A stretch of 64,000 nucleotides of DNA, from assembly GCA_044228435.1 (NCBI GenBank), contig JBGAUW010000017.1:56604-120603 (forward strand), read 5' to 3'. Source of the DNA: Bog-950 sp044228435 (GTDB lineage: Bacteria > Bacteroidota > Bacteroidia > Chitinophagales > LD1). Below are positions 1 through 8,449 of this stretch, one piece after another. The notes under the pieces were generated by a model. That model had not been told where the DNA came from. It made no database searches and was given only the letters and a program-made list of their open reading frames with translations. The position numbers were made by a program, and so were the translations under genes. Numbering within the stretch: the first letter of the stretch is position 1; every line of letters starts with the position of its first letter.

Positions 1-1
1 T

Positions 2-379
2 GTTATTACTGCCGGCACTATGGGCATTTACCAGTATGCGGTATTAAACAGCCACACCGAAAACTTTACCCGCGCCATGCTGTTCACCACGCTGGTAGTG
101 GCTAATATTTTCCTTACGCTGGTTAACCGGTCGTTTTACTACTCGGTATTTACCTCGCTTACCTATAAAAACAATTTGCTGATAATAGTTTTAAGCGTAA
201 CGGTGGTGTTACTTGGCTGCTTACTATACATCCCTTTTATGCGCAACTTTTTTAAGTTCGAATTGCTGGGTGTTGCACCAATAGGCATAGCAACTGCTAC
301 GGCCTTTGTATCGGTAATGTGGTTTGAAGTTTATAAGCTGGTTAAGCGCCTAACAAACAAACCGGTTGCAAACGCTTAA
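2..379 (+). CDS. Cation-transporting P-type ATPase, C-terminal fragment
   Basis: Only the last ~125 residues lie in the window; the frame is already open at base 2, so the gene starts upstream of it. The segment is mostly hydrophobic, about four membrane helices, and ends in a basic tail after a W-F-E-V-Y-K stretch. Its pattern (helix, L-T-Y-K-N-N-L-L loop, helix pair with F-K-F-E-L-L between) matches the C-terminal membrane domain of P-type cation pumps (Cation_ATPase_C family). The phosphorylation and nucleotide domains are outside the window, so the transported ion cannot be told. The next gene is convergent and 18 bp away. Confidence 0.75.
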   Translation, partial: VITAGTMGIYQYAVLNSHTENFTRAMLFTTLVVANIFLTLVNRSFYYSVFTSLTYKNNLLIIVLSVTVVLLGCLLYIPFMRNFFKFELLGVAPIGIATATAFVSVMWFEVYKLVKRLTNKPVANA

Positions 380-397
380 TTCGAATCTGAATCAATA

Positions 398-2488
398 CTA
401 CTGCCCTCCGCCGCTAAGCTGGCGGTAAATATTGGCGTAATACTGCGCTGCATCCTGCTGCCCTAGTTTCATCATGCACTCGGCCAAAGCCCGGTATGGT
501 GGCGGAAAGTACGGGTTGGCCTTTACCACTTCAGTAAGTATAGCCGCGGCATTGGTAAAATCTTGCTTATAAAAATAGGCAAGGCCTAAGTAATAACCCA
601 CGTTGGTGTTTTCGCGGCTTAATTGCTGTGCCTGGCCCAGCACGCGTATAGCATCATCAAACCGGCTGGCATTAAGGTAGCATAAACCTAAATTAGCCAA
701 CACCGCATCGTTTTTAGGATACTTGGTAGCATAAGGCTCTAACAGGCTGATAGCCCCTACAAAATCGCCTTTGCTCATCATCTCCTGCCCCAGGTAATCG
801 CCTTTATCGGTTTTCTTTAGCACGGTAGATAGTGGCACACCATCGGCATACACGGTATATATACTTTGCTCTGGCGGAAAACAGCCATTCAACAATAAGT
901 CGCGGTCTACAAACCGGTTATACATAATCTCGTAATCGGCATTTTTATCGCTGCGCTGGCGGTAGCTGGCGTAACCGGTGGCTACATAAGAGGTATCTTT
1001 TAAAAAGTAGAAGTATGTTGGTGCTATAGCATTGCTGTATATAGTAGTTTTACGTCCATCGGTACGCTTAAGGTTTTCATGCTCCTTCATCCAGTCGGCG
1101 CACTGCTTTACGCTATTCATGTAATAGTCGGTTTCGTAGTTGCCATAGGCGCCTTTAATGCCGCCCACCAACTCGTTAAAGTAAACATACTCATTAGGGT
1201 GGTTGGCAAACATAAACCGGGCAGGCAGGGCTATAAGCACCAATAGCAATACCACCACGGCATACTTTATATTCTTTTGCATTACATTAATAAGGTAGCT
1301 AAAGGCAAGGCCCGATAAAATGATAATGCTTGGGTATACAAAAAAGAAGTGGCGCATGGTATCGTAAAGCACCGACTTTTTATACACTACATAGCCCAGC
1401 GGAAACACGATAGTGAAATACAAAAAGCCAAGCATCAGCAATTTGTTATCGCGGCGCATTTGTGGTATTAAGCCAAACGAAAGCACTAGGCCCAGCAAAC
1501 CAAACAGAGGGGTAGAGATAAGCAACCACTTTGGTATATAGTGCCATGGCACTTCGGTAGAAGATATATGCGCACCCTCGAACAATATTTTTATTTGCAC
1601 CGGGAACTTCTCGGCCACGTTAAGCGCCTCTAAAGGATGGCTAATAGGGCTTACCAAACCATACGGCCAAAACAGTAAGCTTACTGCATATCCAATTACA
1701 GCTGCTAACAAAGCGAATCTAAAGCTGGGCCATACATTCTCTTTAAACTTCGAAAAATCGAGCAGGGTGCTAAAGCCGTACAGGCCAAGCATAGCCAGCC
1801 CCCAAAATAAAAACAGGTATGGTATTAACAGCAATCCACCAATACGTATACCTAAAGCCAGGCCTATACTTAGCCCCAAACCAATAGCCACTTTAAGCGT
1901 AGGCCTTGGCAACTGTTTTAAAAACTTGAGTATAAATACATAGGTAAGCATATACCCCGCGGCCATGGTAATATCCTTGGGGTTGTTCATACTCTCGCCA
2001 AAAAAGCGGGGTGAGAAGGCCATTAATATTAGTGTGAGCAGTCCGGCCTGCCAACCGGCAATTTCTACCGCTACCAATCCGGCGCACAGCATGGCCAAAA
2101 ATCCGAACATCGAGTTCCAACCGTGCCTTACGTTCCACTCGTTTACCGATGGCATTGCTTTAGAAAGAACGGCCGCAGTTCCATCATAAAGGCCACCGTA
2201 AAACACCATTAGCGAATCGGCGCCATGGGTAGTGGCAGCCGTAGTATCTTTACCCAGGGTAGAATAAAAGTTAACTATATGGTGCCCATACATGCGGTGA
2301 AAGTTCTCATCGCCGGATATACCATACTGGTGGCTTACCGATAGCATAAGCACAAAAAGGGCTGCCGCAAAACCTAAAAACAGTTTTTTAGCCAAAGTAT
2401 CGGGTATAAGGGGTGTTAAAACAACTTCTTGTTTAGGGCCTGCTTTTACGGTTGCCTTTGCCTGCGGTTTACTTTGTTCTTTTGCCAT
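398..2488 (-). CDS. GT39-family membrane glycosyltransferase with C-terminal TPR domain
   Basis: A 696-residue polytopic membrane protein. A short charged N-terminus is followed by a first helix (about residues 34-50) and then an S-G-D-E motif in the first external loop, the position of the catalytic acidic residues of GT-C/PMT-type (GT39) transferases that take sugars from polyprenyl phosphate. Around ten more helices run to about residue 430. The last ~120 residues are soluble and hold about three tetratricopeptide repeats (A-V-L-A-N-L-G-L-C-Y type), probably for protein binding. It is convergent with the ATPase and divergent from the E2 gene. Donor and acceptor are unknown. The fold call is good; the reaction is inferred from the family. 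Confidence 0.8.
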   Translation of the reverse strand: MAKEQSKPQAKATVKAGPKQEVVLTPLIPDTLAKKLFLGFAAALFVLMLSVSHQYGISGDENFHRMYGHHIVNFYSTLGKDTTAATTHGADSLMVFYGGLYDGTAAVLSKAMPSVNEWNVRHGWNSMFGFLAMLCAGLVAVEIAGWQAGLLTLILMAFSPRFFGESMNNPKDITMAAGYMLTYVFILKFLKQLPRPTLKVAIGLGLSIGLALGIRIGGLLLIPYLFLFWGLAMLGLYGFSTLLDFSKFKENVWPSFRFALLAAVIGYAVSLLFWPYGLVSPISHPLEALNVAEKFPVQIKILFEGAHISSTEVPWHYIPKWLLISTPLFGLLGLVLSFGLIPQMRRDNKLLMLGFLYFTIVFPLGYVVYKKSVLYDTMRHFFFVYPSIIILSGLAFSYLINVMQKNIKYAVVVLLLVLIALPARFMFANHPNEYVYFNELVGGIKGAYGNYETDYYMNSVKQCADWMKEHENLKRTDGRKTTIYSNAIAPTYFYFLKDTSYVATGYASYRQRSDKNADYEIMYNRFVDRDLLLNGCFPPEQSIYTVYADGVPLSTVLKKTDKGDYLGQEMMSKGDFVGAISLLEPYATKYPKNDAVLANLGLCYLNASRFDDAIRVLGQAQQLSRENTNVGYYLGLAYFYKQDFTNAAAILTEVVKANPYFPPPYRALAECMMKLGQQDAAQYYANIYRQLSGGGQ

Positions 2489-2550
2489 TGGGGGTATTTA
2501 TGCGGGCAAAGTAAGTAGTAGTTTATAAATTACCAACGGGAAAGCTTAAT

Positions 2551-2579
2551 TACCAATTATCAAATTCCAATTATCAATA
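2551..2579. repeat. Phrase-like intergenic repeat (caattatcaa type)
   Basis: An AT-rich stretch built from 'taccaattatcaa' and 'ttccaattatcaa' words. A very similar stretch lies at 8176-8200 in front of dusB. Such low-complexity word repeats recur in intergenic DNA of this window; function unknown. Confidence 0.5.
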
Positions 2580-2673
2580 AAATACATAAAAAGCAGCCTC
2601 TGGAAGGCATTTATACTTAAGCCCTCCCTAATTACCGCCCATTTCATAAATTCGCCACAACAAAAGTTTGATT

Positions 2674-3936
2674 ATGGCAGAAGCGATTCGACTCGGACGT
2701 ATGACCGATACTATGGAAGAAGGTTTTTTAGCAGAGCTAAGCATTAAAGTTGGCGACAAGGTAAAAACAGGCGATACACTGGCCGAGGTAGAAACCGATA
2801 AGGCTACCCTGCCCTTAGAATCTTACTACACAGGCACTATTTTACACGTATCGGCTAAAAAAGGCGATACCCTTAAAATTGGCGACCTTATAGCTATTGT
2901 AGGTAAAGAGGGCGAAGACTTTTCGGCCCTGCTAAATGCAGCCCCTGCCGAAACTAAACCTGCTGCCACAGAAGATAAACCGAAAGAAGAAACTGAAAAG
3001 CCCAAAGTGGAAGCTGCTGCACCAAAAGCAGAAGTGGCCGAAGTAGCTAAAGTTACTGCGCCCGTTGCAAAGGCTGAGACCACGACCTCTGACGACCGCA
3101 TTAAAGCTTCTCCGCTGGCCCGTACTATAGCCAAAGAGAAAGGTATTGATTTAAGCCGTGTGCATGGCACCGGCGAAGAAGGCCGCATTACCAAGCGCGA
3201 TTTAGAAAACCTTCAGGCGCAGCCTGCTGCTACAGCACCGGTGTTTACCGGTAAAGAAGGCAGCCGCGATGTGCGCGTTAGCCAAATGCGCAAAACCATT
3301 GCCAAGCGCCTGAGCGAAAGCAAAAACGGTGCACCGCATTTTTATTTAACCATGGATATAAACATGGATAATGCAGTGGCACTGCGCACCCAACTAAATA
3401 ATGTGTTACCTAAAAAGGTATCGTTTAATGATATTGTAATTAAAGCTACTGCCCTGGCCCTGCGCCAAAACCCAAATGTAAACAGTAGCTGGCTGGGCGA
3501 TACCATCCGCTATAACGACCATATACATATTGGCATGGCCGTAGCTGTAGAAGATGGCTTATTGGTACCGGTTATAAAATTTGCCGATGGTAAAACGGTG
3601 CAGCAAATATCGGTAGAGGCGAAAGCGCTGGCCGAAAAAGCCACTACTAAAAAACTGGCCCCCGAAGAGATGCAGGGTAACACCTTTACCATTAGCAACC
3701 TGGGTATGTTTGGTATAGAAAGCTTTACCGCCATTATTAACCCGCCCGATGCCTGCATACTGGCAATAGGCGCTATACGGCAGGAACCCGCTGTAGTAAA
3801 CAACGAAATAAAAGTGGCCAATAAAATGAAGGTTACTTTAAGTTGCGACCACCGCGTGGTAGATGGTGCCACCGGTGCTAAGTTTTTACAGTCGCTTAAA
3901 ACCGTGTTAGAAAATCCGGTGAGCGTTTTGCTGTGA
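2674..3936 (+). CDS. pdhC: Pyruvate dehydrogenase complex E2, dihydrolipoamide acetyltransferase
   Basis: E2 core of a 2-oxoacid dehydrogenase: transfers acetyl from lipoyl-lysine to CoA in the cytoplasm. Domains in order: one lipoyl domain (residues ~2-78, lipoylated lysine in E-T-D-K-A), an Ala/Pro/Lys/Glu-rich linker, the peripheral subunit-binding domain (~145-185, A-S-P-L-A-R-T-I-A), and the catalytic domain ending in D-H-R-V-V-D-G with the catalytic His and Asp. At 420 residues it is a normal single-lipoyl E2. ATG 2674 is chosen over the in-frame TTG six bases upstream because the lipoyl domain normally starts M-A-E. No E1 or E3 gene is nearby, so pyruvate specificity is inferred from overall similarity; a branched-chain or 2-oxoglutarate E2 is less likely. 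Its 3' end overlaps the convergent gene by 30 bp. Confidence 0.9.
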   Translation: MAEAIRLGRMTDTMEEGFLAELSIKVGDKVKTGDTLAEVETDKATLPLESYYTGTILHVSAKKGDTLKIGDLIAIVGKEGEDFSALLNAAPAETKPAATEDKPKEETEKPKVEAAAPKAEVAEVAKVTAPVAKAETTTSDDRIKASPLARTIAKEKGIDLSRVHGTGEEGRITKRDLENLQAQPAATAPVFTGKEGSRDVRVSQMRKTIAKRLSESKNGAPHFYLTMDINMDNAVALRTQLNNVLPKKVSFNDIVIKATALALRQNPNVNSSWLGDTIRYNDHIHIGMAVAVEDGLLVPVIKFADGKTVQQISVEAKALAEKATTKKLAPEEMQGNTFTISNLGMFGIESFTAIINPPDACILAIGAIRQEPAVVNNEIKVANKMKVTLSCDHRVVDGATGAKFLQSLKTVLENPVSVLL

Positions 3937-4230
3937 GTTATCCATTTCAACTTTCGCAATAGCCTCTAAGGGTATACTGTTGCCGCCTTTTAGCAGCACA
4001 AACTTTTCGGTGGTGGCCCAAATAACGGTTAGTATTTCGCAGTTACCCTCTACAGTGTTAAACACAATTTTAACCTTGCTTTCGTAGTTGTTACCCATAA
4101 GCATAGCCAGGTAAAGGCGGCGGTTACGCTCGGCAAGGTCGGCATCGGTAAAGTTGCTATCGGGCTTTTGAAAAGAGCAATCTTTTAATTGGTCCTTATC
4201 TACTTTGCGGGTGCGTTTGGCTGCGTTCAT
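3907..4230 (-). CDS. Small conserved-looking hypothetical protein
   Basis: 107 residues, hydrophilic, no signal peptide. The N-terminal half is charged and helical (D-A-D-L-A-E-R-N-R-R-L-Y-L-A). The C-terminal half alternates as beta strands (K-V-K-I-V-F-N-T-V-E-G, then T-V-I-W-A-T, F-V-L-L-K-G-G-N-S-I-P-L-E-A-I) and ends in a turn typical of small SH3/Sm-like barrels, which is only an inference. I do not recognise the family. Its last 30 bp overlap the 3' end of the convergent E2 gene. Codon use and composition match the neighbours, which supports a real gene. Confidence 0.7.
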   Translation of the reverse strand: MNAAKRTRKVDKDQLKDCSFQKPDSNFTDADLAERNRRLYLAMLMGNNYESKVKIVFNTVEGNCEILTVIWATTEKFVLLKGGNSIPLEAIAKVEMDNSQQNAHRIF

Positions 4231-4469
4231 AATGGCTTGTTCTTGTGTTAAGTATTACGCCTGCCCTATTAAAAAGTTGCCGGTTTTTAAGAGTTAAAGA
4301 GGCTCTGTTGTTCATTACAACGGGTGCGTTGTTTAGCGGGCAATTATACAAGTTCTGCTAATAAAGCAGCTTAACTATCAGGTGTTTAGCAAATCAGCCC
4401 AATGCCTTTGAACACAACTTGGGGGGCTGCGCTGCACCGTAAACCATTGAAACACTGTTCCATCTTTGC

Positions 4470-4748
4470 TCAGGCATTAATATTAGCAACGGTTAAACAT
4501 GCCGAAAACCCTACAACTAATACCAGGCCCGCGCATAGCAACATCATTTTACCCATATCGCGGTTACCGCTCAAAAAATAAATTATCGATGCTAATATGT
4601 TTATTAAAGTTTGCCCTCCTACAAGCAACATCATCACAATCAGGTAATACATGCCCTCGTTCTGCCCTAAGGTAACCACCTTACAAATAACGGTATACAG
4701 CACCAGGATAACGAGGTTAATAGTAATAACGCGGTTCATCATTTTCAT
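4470..4748 (-). CDS. Small three-helix membrane protein in the radical SAM operon
   Basis: 92 residues with three predicted membrane helices (about residues 5-25, 35-58 and 68-88) and short loops; the loop between helices 2 and 3 is S-G-N-R-D-M-G-K. The start codon overlaps the stop of the upstream radical SAM gene by four bases (ATGA), so the two are almost certainly translationally coupled. No catalytic motif is visible and I do not recognise the family. By position it may anchor or assist the radical SAM enzyme or the Lgt-like protein at the membrane. Confidence 0.75.
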   Translation of the reverse strand: MKMMNRVITINLVILVLYTVICKVVTLGQNEGMYYLIVMMLLVGGQTLINILASIIYFLSGNRDMGKMMLLCAGLVLVVGFSACLTVANINA

Positions 4749-6145
4749 AGGGTAAGTTCGTTTCTTATTTCGTTCAATTTCTGTTGCAGGTTGCCGCGGT
4801 AAAACAGGTTCATGGTTTCAAAAGGTATCATTTTGCCATCATCGCTTACTATATGTACACACGACTTTTTAATAGCGCGCACATCAAAGTCGTAAGCATC
4901 CATAAAGTTCATAATAATAATGCGGAACAGGTTATCGTACGATAAACCCGGTGCGGCTATATCGGGCAGGCAGCACATAAGGTGGTGTAAAGTCTCACTC
5001 ACCTTATCAGTAGATTTTCCGGTGGTAAATACCTGTAGCATATGTTCGCGAAGTGTATTATCCTGTTCGTACACAATGGTATTTTTCGAGGCGTTAAGCA
5101 ACACATCGGGGTCAATCATATGCGTGAGGGGGTAAGTACAATCGCTATATTTAAGGGCATAAGCCATTATAAGCGCATCGGGGTTGCAAGGCACCGGTAT
5201 CAAATCGTTGGGTTTAAAAATGTTGCATTGGTCCAGTATTTTTTGCCGCACTTCGGTGCTGGTAATTCGGTCGGTGGCAGGGTCGAAATTTTGGAGTCGG
5301 CCGCTTATTTGCGTTGGCTGAAAGGTGATACCCCGCACACATTTCTGCTGCAACGCAAAGTCGATGATTGTTCCAATCTCATCATCGTTCAATCCTTTTT
5401 GTAAAGTAACCACCAGCGTAGTGCTCAGGTTAAACTTGTTCAGGTTTTCCAGCGCTTTCATTCTAACCTCCGTAAGGTCTCTACCACGCATCTGTTGCAA
5501 TACCTCCGGCTTAAACGAATCGAACTGAAGATAAATTTCAAAATCGGGCATATAGCCGGCCAGCCTTTCGGTAAAGGCTTCATCGGCGGCTATCTTCATG
5601 CCATTGGTATTTACCATCAGGTGCTTAATAGGTTTGCGTTTAGCAATATCCAGTATTTCAAAAAACTGCGGGTGTATGGTCGGCTCGCCTCCGCTTATCT
5701 GCACTACATCAGGTTCGCCTTCGCTGCGAACAATAGTATCAAACATAGCTTCTACTTCGGCCAGCGACCGGTGGCGCCCGTACGTAGGCGATGAACCCGC
5801 ATAGCAGGTAGGGCAGGTTAAATTACACCGGTCGGTTATTTCAACCAGGCTAAGGCAACTGTGCTGCTCGTGGTCGGGGCAAATGCCGCAGTCGTACGGA
5901 CAGCCATATTTTGTTTCGGTATGCGGTGCGCGCGGGTATTCCGATGCCTTGTTGTAATTGCGTATCTGTTTATAGTATTCTATATCGGTAGCAATAAGCA
6001 CCTTCTGAAATCCATGTTCGCGGCAGGTTTTGGTCATAAAAACCTTGCCATCTTCAAAAATAATTTTGGCGCTTATTTGCCGGTGGCATTCTATGCAAAG
6101 GCTAATGGTATGGTCGTAGTAAATGTAGTTTCGGGTATTGTTCAT
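4745..6145 (-). CDS. Radical SAM protein of the tetraether-synthase (Tes/MJ0619)-like family
   Basis: 466 residues. The radical SAM cluster motif is C107-N-L-T-C111-P-T-C114, followed by the SAM-binding S-G-G-E-P. Extra cysteines lie just before it: C82-P-Y-D-C86-G-I-C89 and C97 after H-E-Q-H. A further N-terminal set is C17-x2-C20 and C41-R-E-H-G. This arrangement (N-terminal Cys set, C-P-x-D-C-G-x-C-P, then the radical SAM triad, then a C-terminal region with more cysteines and a G-K-M-I-P-F stretch) is that of the MJ0619 family. The archaeal member, Tes, joins lipid tails to make tetraether lipids and carries several iron centres. The role in this bacterium is unknown; I infer C-C bond chemistry or another modification of lipid acyl chains because an Lgt-like lipid enzyme precedes it by 55 bp and a membrane protein follows with a 4-bp overlap. 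Confidence 0.85.
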   Translation of the reverse strand: MNNTRNYIYYDHTISLCIECHRQISAKIIFEDGKVFMTKTCREHGFQKVLIATDIEYYKQIRNYNKASEYPRAPHTETKYGCPYDCGICPDHEQHSCLSLVEITDRCNLTCPTCYAGSSPTYGRHRSLAEVEAMFDTIVRSEGEPDVVQISGGEPTIHPQFFEILDIAKRKPIKHLMVNTNGMKIAADEAFTERLAGYMPDFEIYLQFDSFKPEVLQQMRGRDLTEVRMKALENLNKFNLSTTLVVTLQKGLNDDEIGTIIDFALQQKCVRGITFQPTQISGRLQNFDPATDRITSTEVRQKILDQCNIFKPNDLIPVPCNPDALIMAYALKYSDCTYPLTHMIDPDVLLNASKNTIVYEQDNTLREHMLQVFTTGKSTDKVSETLHHLMCCLPDIAAPGLSYDNLFRIIIMNFMDAYDFDVRAIKKSCVHIVSDDGKMIPFETMNLFYRGNLQQKLNEIRNELTL

Positions 6146-6200
6146 AGGTCATGTTTAACAGGTAGCGCTCATTTTGAGCCGCCCAGAGTGGTTCTCACTT

Positions 6201-6974
6201 TCAAACTGATACATTCTGCTGTTCCGAATATCTTAAACTTTTTGTAAATCTGATTATACTTTGCAAGTAATAGAAAACGCCCAGCATACAAACTATTTGT
6301 ATGGTGCCCAGGCCTGCAAAATACCGGTAACCAGGCTTAATAAATTCTATACCAAACCTGAATAACAGGTAAGCTATCATAAACAATTTAAACCGGTCAC
6401 CATTTAGTAAACTAAAGCGTCGCTCTATCCATATCAGTGTTACCCACAAAGCCCCGAGAAAAACCATTTCGTATAAGGCAACCGGATGGCGCAGGTGGCC
6501 ATCGCCAAGGTCCATACCCCATGGGGCGGTAGTTTCAATGCCGTAGGTAGGCTCGGTTATGCCCGAAGTAAAGCAGCCCAACCGGCCTATTATCATGGCC
6601 AGGATAAGCGGATAGGTAAACAAATCGCCGCTCGATTGTTTCTCTCCAATAAAATATTTGATAATTTCTACTCCCAGTAGTCCCCCCAGCAGGCCGCCAA
6701 CAATAGTTTTACTTGCAAAAAAATAAAGCAATAAATGCGGGCTATGCAGAAACTGCGAGGGATACTCCATAGCACCCACTAACCTTGAAAAAAACCATGC
6801 GCCAAAAATTGCCCCTATCAAAATCCATAACCGGTTAGCATCGCTGATACTATCGGGTTTCTGCTTACGCAAATAAACGTAATACCGAAAACCAATAGTA
6901 AAGGCGAGGGTTTCGAAAATAATATGCAGGCTAATAGCCGCTTTGCCCATATGCAACTCAACCGGAAACGTCAT
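6201..6974 (-). CDS. Lgt-like (prolipoprotein diacylglyceryl transferase family) membrane protein, non-canonical
   Basis: 257 residues, about seven membrane helices. Family marks: G130-R131-L-G-C-F (Lgt G-R-x-G-N-F), H163-P-x-x-L-Y-E, and R206-F-x-x-E210 near the end. Canonical Lgt takes diacylglycerol from phosphatidylglycerol and puts it on the lipobox cysteine. Two differences stand out: the usual H-G-G loop reads V92-G-G, so the conserved histidine is absent, and the Asn of G-R-x-G-N is Cys134. It is the first gene of an operon with the radical SAM protein 55 bp downstream. Inference: an Lgt paralogue with a changed role, perhaps moving or presenting a phospholipid, not the housekeeping Lgt. 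A divergent but working lipoprotein transferase is the alternative. Confidence 0.8.
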   Translation of the reverse strand: MTFPVELHMGKAAISLHIIFETLAFTIGFRYYVYLRKQKPDSISDANRLWILIGAIFGAWFFSRLVGAMEYPSQFLHSPHLLLYFFASKTIVGGLLGGLLGVEIIKYFIGEKQSSGDLFTYPLILAMIIGRLGCFTSGITEPTYGIETTAPWGMDLGDGHLRHPVALYEMVFLGALWVTLIWIERRFSLLNGDRFKLFMIAYLLFRFGIEFIKPGYRYFAGLGTIQIVCMLGVFYYLQSIIRFTKSLRYSEQQNVSV

Positions 6975-7078
6975 TATTACAAACTTAGTAAAGTATTAAG
7001 GCACTGCATCTAAAATTCAACTAATACCATGACCATGGAGCAGCAGCGCACCCTAAATCAACAATGCATTAAACTCTA

Positions 7079-8125
7079 TCAGGCATCAAACCCTAAATAG
7101 GCGGGCTTTTCTATAGCAGTGGCAGCAGCGGGCAGCATGTTTTCTTCTTTGCTGTAGTGTATTTCGAGGTCGTTAAGTGTTTCGAATATTTCGGCGCTGG
7201 TTTCTACAGTAACCAGGCGGGTACGGAAGGGCTTAACATGCGGCAGGCCGCTAAAGTAAGGGGCATAGTGGCGGCGCATTTCTAATATGCCCAGCTTCTC
7301 TCCTTTCCATTCTACGCTTTTGGTAAAGTGCAGTTTGCAGGCTTCTAGGCGCTCGGCTAAGGTTGGCGGGGCCAGGTGCTCGCCGGTATTAATAAAATGC
7401 CTGCACTCGCGGAAAATAAACGGATGGCCAATGCTGGCGCGACCAATCATAATACCATCGGCGCCATACTTATCTACCAGGTCTAAAGCTCTTTCGGGAG
7501 TGGTAATATCGCCGTTACCAAACACGGGTATTTTAAGCCTTGGGTTGGCCTTTACTTTGGTAATCCACTCCCAGTTTGCCTTACCGGTGTATAGTTGGTG
7601 CTTGGTGCGGCAATGGATAGAGATGGCCTGCACGCCTACATCCTGCAGGCGCTCGGCAACTTCTACTATGCGTATGCTGCTATCATCCCAACCTAAACGG
7701 GTTTTAACCGTTACGGGTAGTTTGGTAGCTTTTACAATAGCGGCGGTAAGCGAAATCATTTTATCAATATCGCGCAAAATACCGGCACCGGCATTGCGGC
7801 ATACTACATTCTTAACCGGGCAGCCGTAATTAATATCCAACAGTTCCGGGTTGCTGGCTTCTACTATCTCAGCGCTACGCATCATAGGCCCTTCTTCGCC
7901 GCCAAATATCTGAATGCCCACGGGGCGCTCATCGGGGTAAATGTCGAGCTTTTTCATGCTTTTATGTGCATCGCGTATCAGTCCATCGGCTGAAATGAAC
8001 TCGGTATACAGCATATCGGCACCATACTTTTTGCAAAGGTGGCGGAACGGCGGGTCGCTCACGTCTTCCATGGGCGCCAGCAGCAGCGGCTTATCGGGCA
8101 GCTCGATATGTGCAATTTTTACCAT
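7079..8125 (-). CDS. dusB: tRNA-dihydrouridine synthase
   Basis: FMN enzyme reducing uridine to dihydrouridine in tRNA D-loops. Visible marks: L-L-A-P-M-E-D-V-S-D near the N-terminus, the catalytic cysteine in N-Y-G-C-P-V-K-N-V, the K-T-R-L-G-W strand, H-C-R-T-K, and G-N-G-D-I plus the phosphate-binding I-G-R-A-S. Length 348 residues is usual for DusB-type enzymes. ATG 8125 is chosen because the conserved barrel starts a few residues later; the 23-codon upstream extension is unlike the family and runs into repeat DNA. The distal C-terminal helical domain is present. No partner gene is close. Confidence 0.92.
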   Translation of the reverse strand: MVKIAHIELPDKPLLLAPMEDVSDPPFRHLCKKYGADMLYTEFISADGLIRDAHKSMKKLDIYPDERPVGIQIFGGEEGPMMRSAEIVEASNPELLDINYGCPVKNVVCRNAGAGILRDIDKMISLTAAIVKATKLPVTVKTRLGWDDSSIRIVEVAERLQDVGVQAISIHCRTKHQLYTGKANWEWITKVKANPRLKIPVFGNGDITTPERALDLVDKYGADGIMIGRASIGHPFIFRECRHFINTGEHLAPPTLAERLEACKLHFTKSVEWKGEKLGILEMRRHYAPYFSGLPHVKPFRTRLVTVETSAEIFETLNDLEIHYSKEENMLPAAATAIEKPAYLGFDA

Positions 8126-8175
8126 CGGGGCGCAAATATACGCCAAATAAGGGGGAAGGCAAAGGGCGGGGAATA

Positions 8176-8343
8176 ACCAATTATCAAACTCCAATTACCA
8201 AAGGGAAATGACCAATTTCCAAATTCCATTATCAAACAAACGGCCAATACAAATACAGTTTCGCACGGAGACACGGAGAGAATGCCGGAGAAAAGCAAAT
8301 GCAAAAAAACACAATTGAGCCACGAAGGCGCGAAGACACAAAG
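8176..8343. repeat. Cluster of phrase-like intergenic repeats
   Basis: Non-coding DNA between dusB and the secreted-protein gene. It holds the 'accaattatcaaactccaat' word (similar to 2551-2579), then at 8262-8280 a 'cacggagacacggagag' word and at 8319-8343 a 'gccacgaaggcgcgaag' word. Related words (cacaggcgctaag, cgcaaagaatcgcaaag) sit at 44658 and 54642. No ORF or clear promoter motif was seen. Confidence 0.5.
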
Positions 8344-8449
8344 TATTTGCTACAACAGTAAGAAGTGCCCTTTTTCTGGTGCTTTAAAATTCGTTTTCGT
8401 TAAAAAGCTCCCCTACATTAGCCTTACACATTAATATAAAATTTAACCC

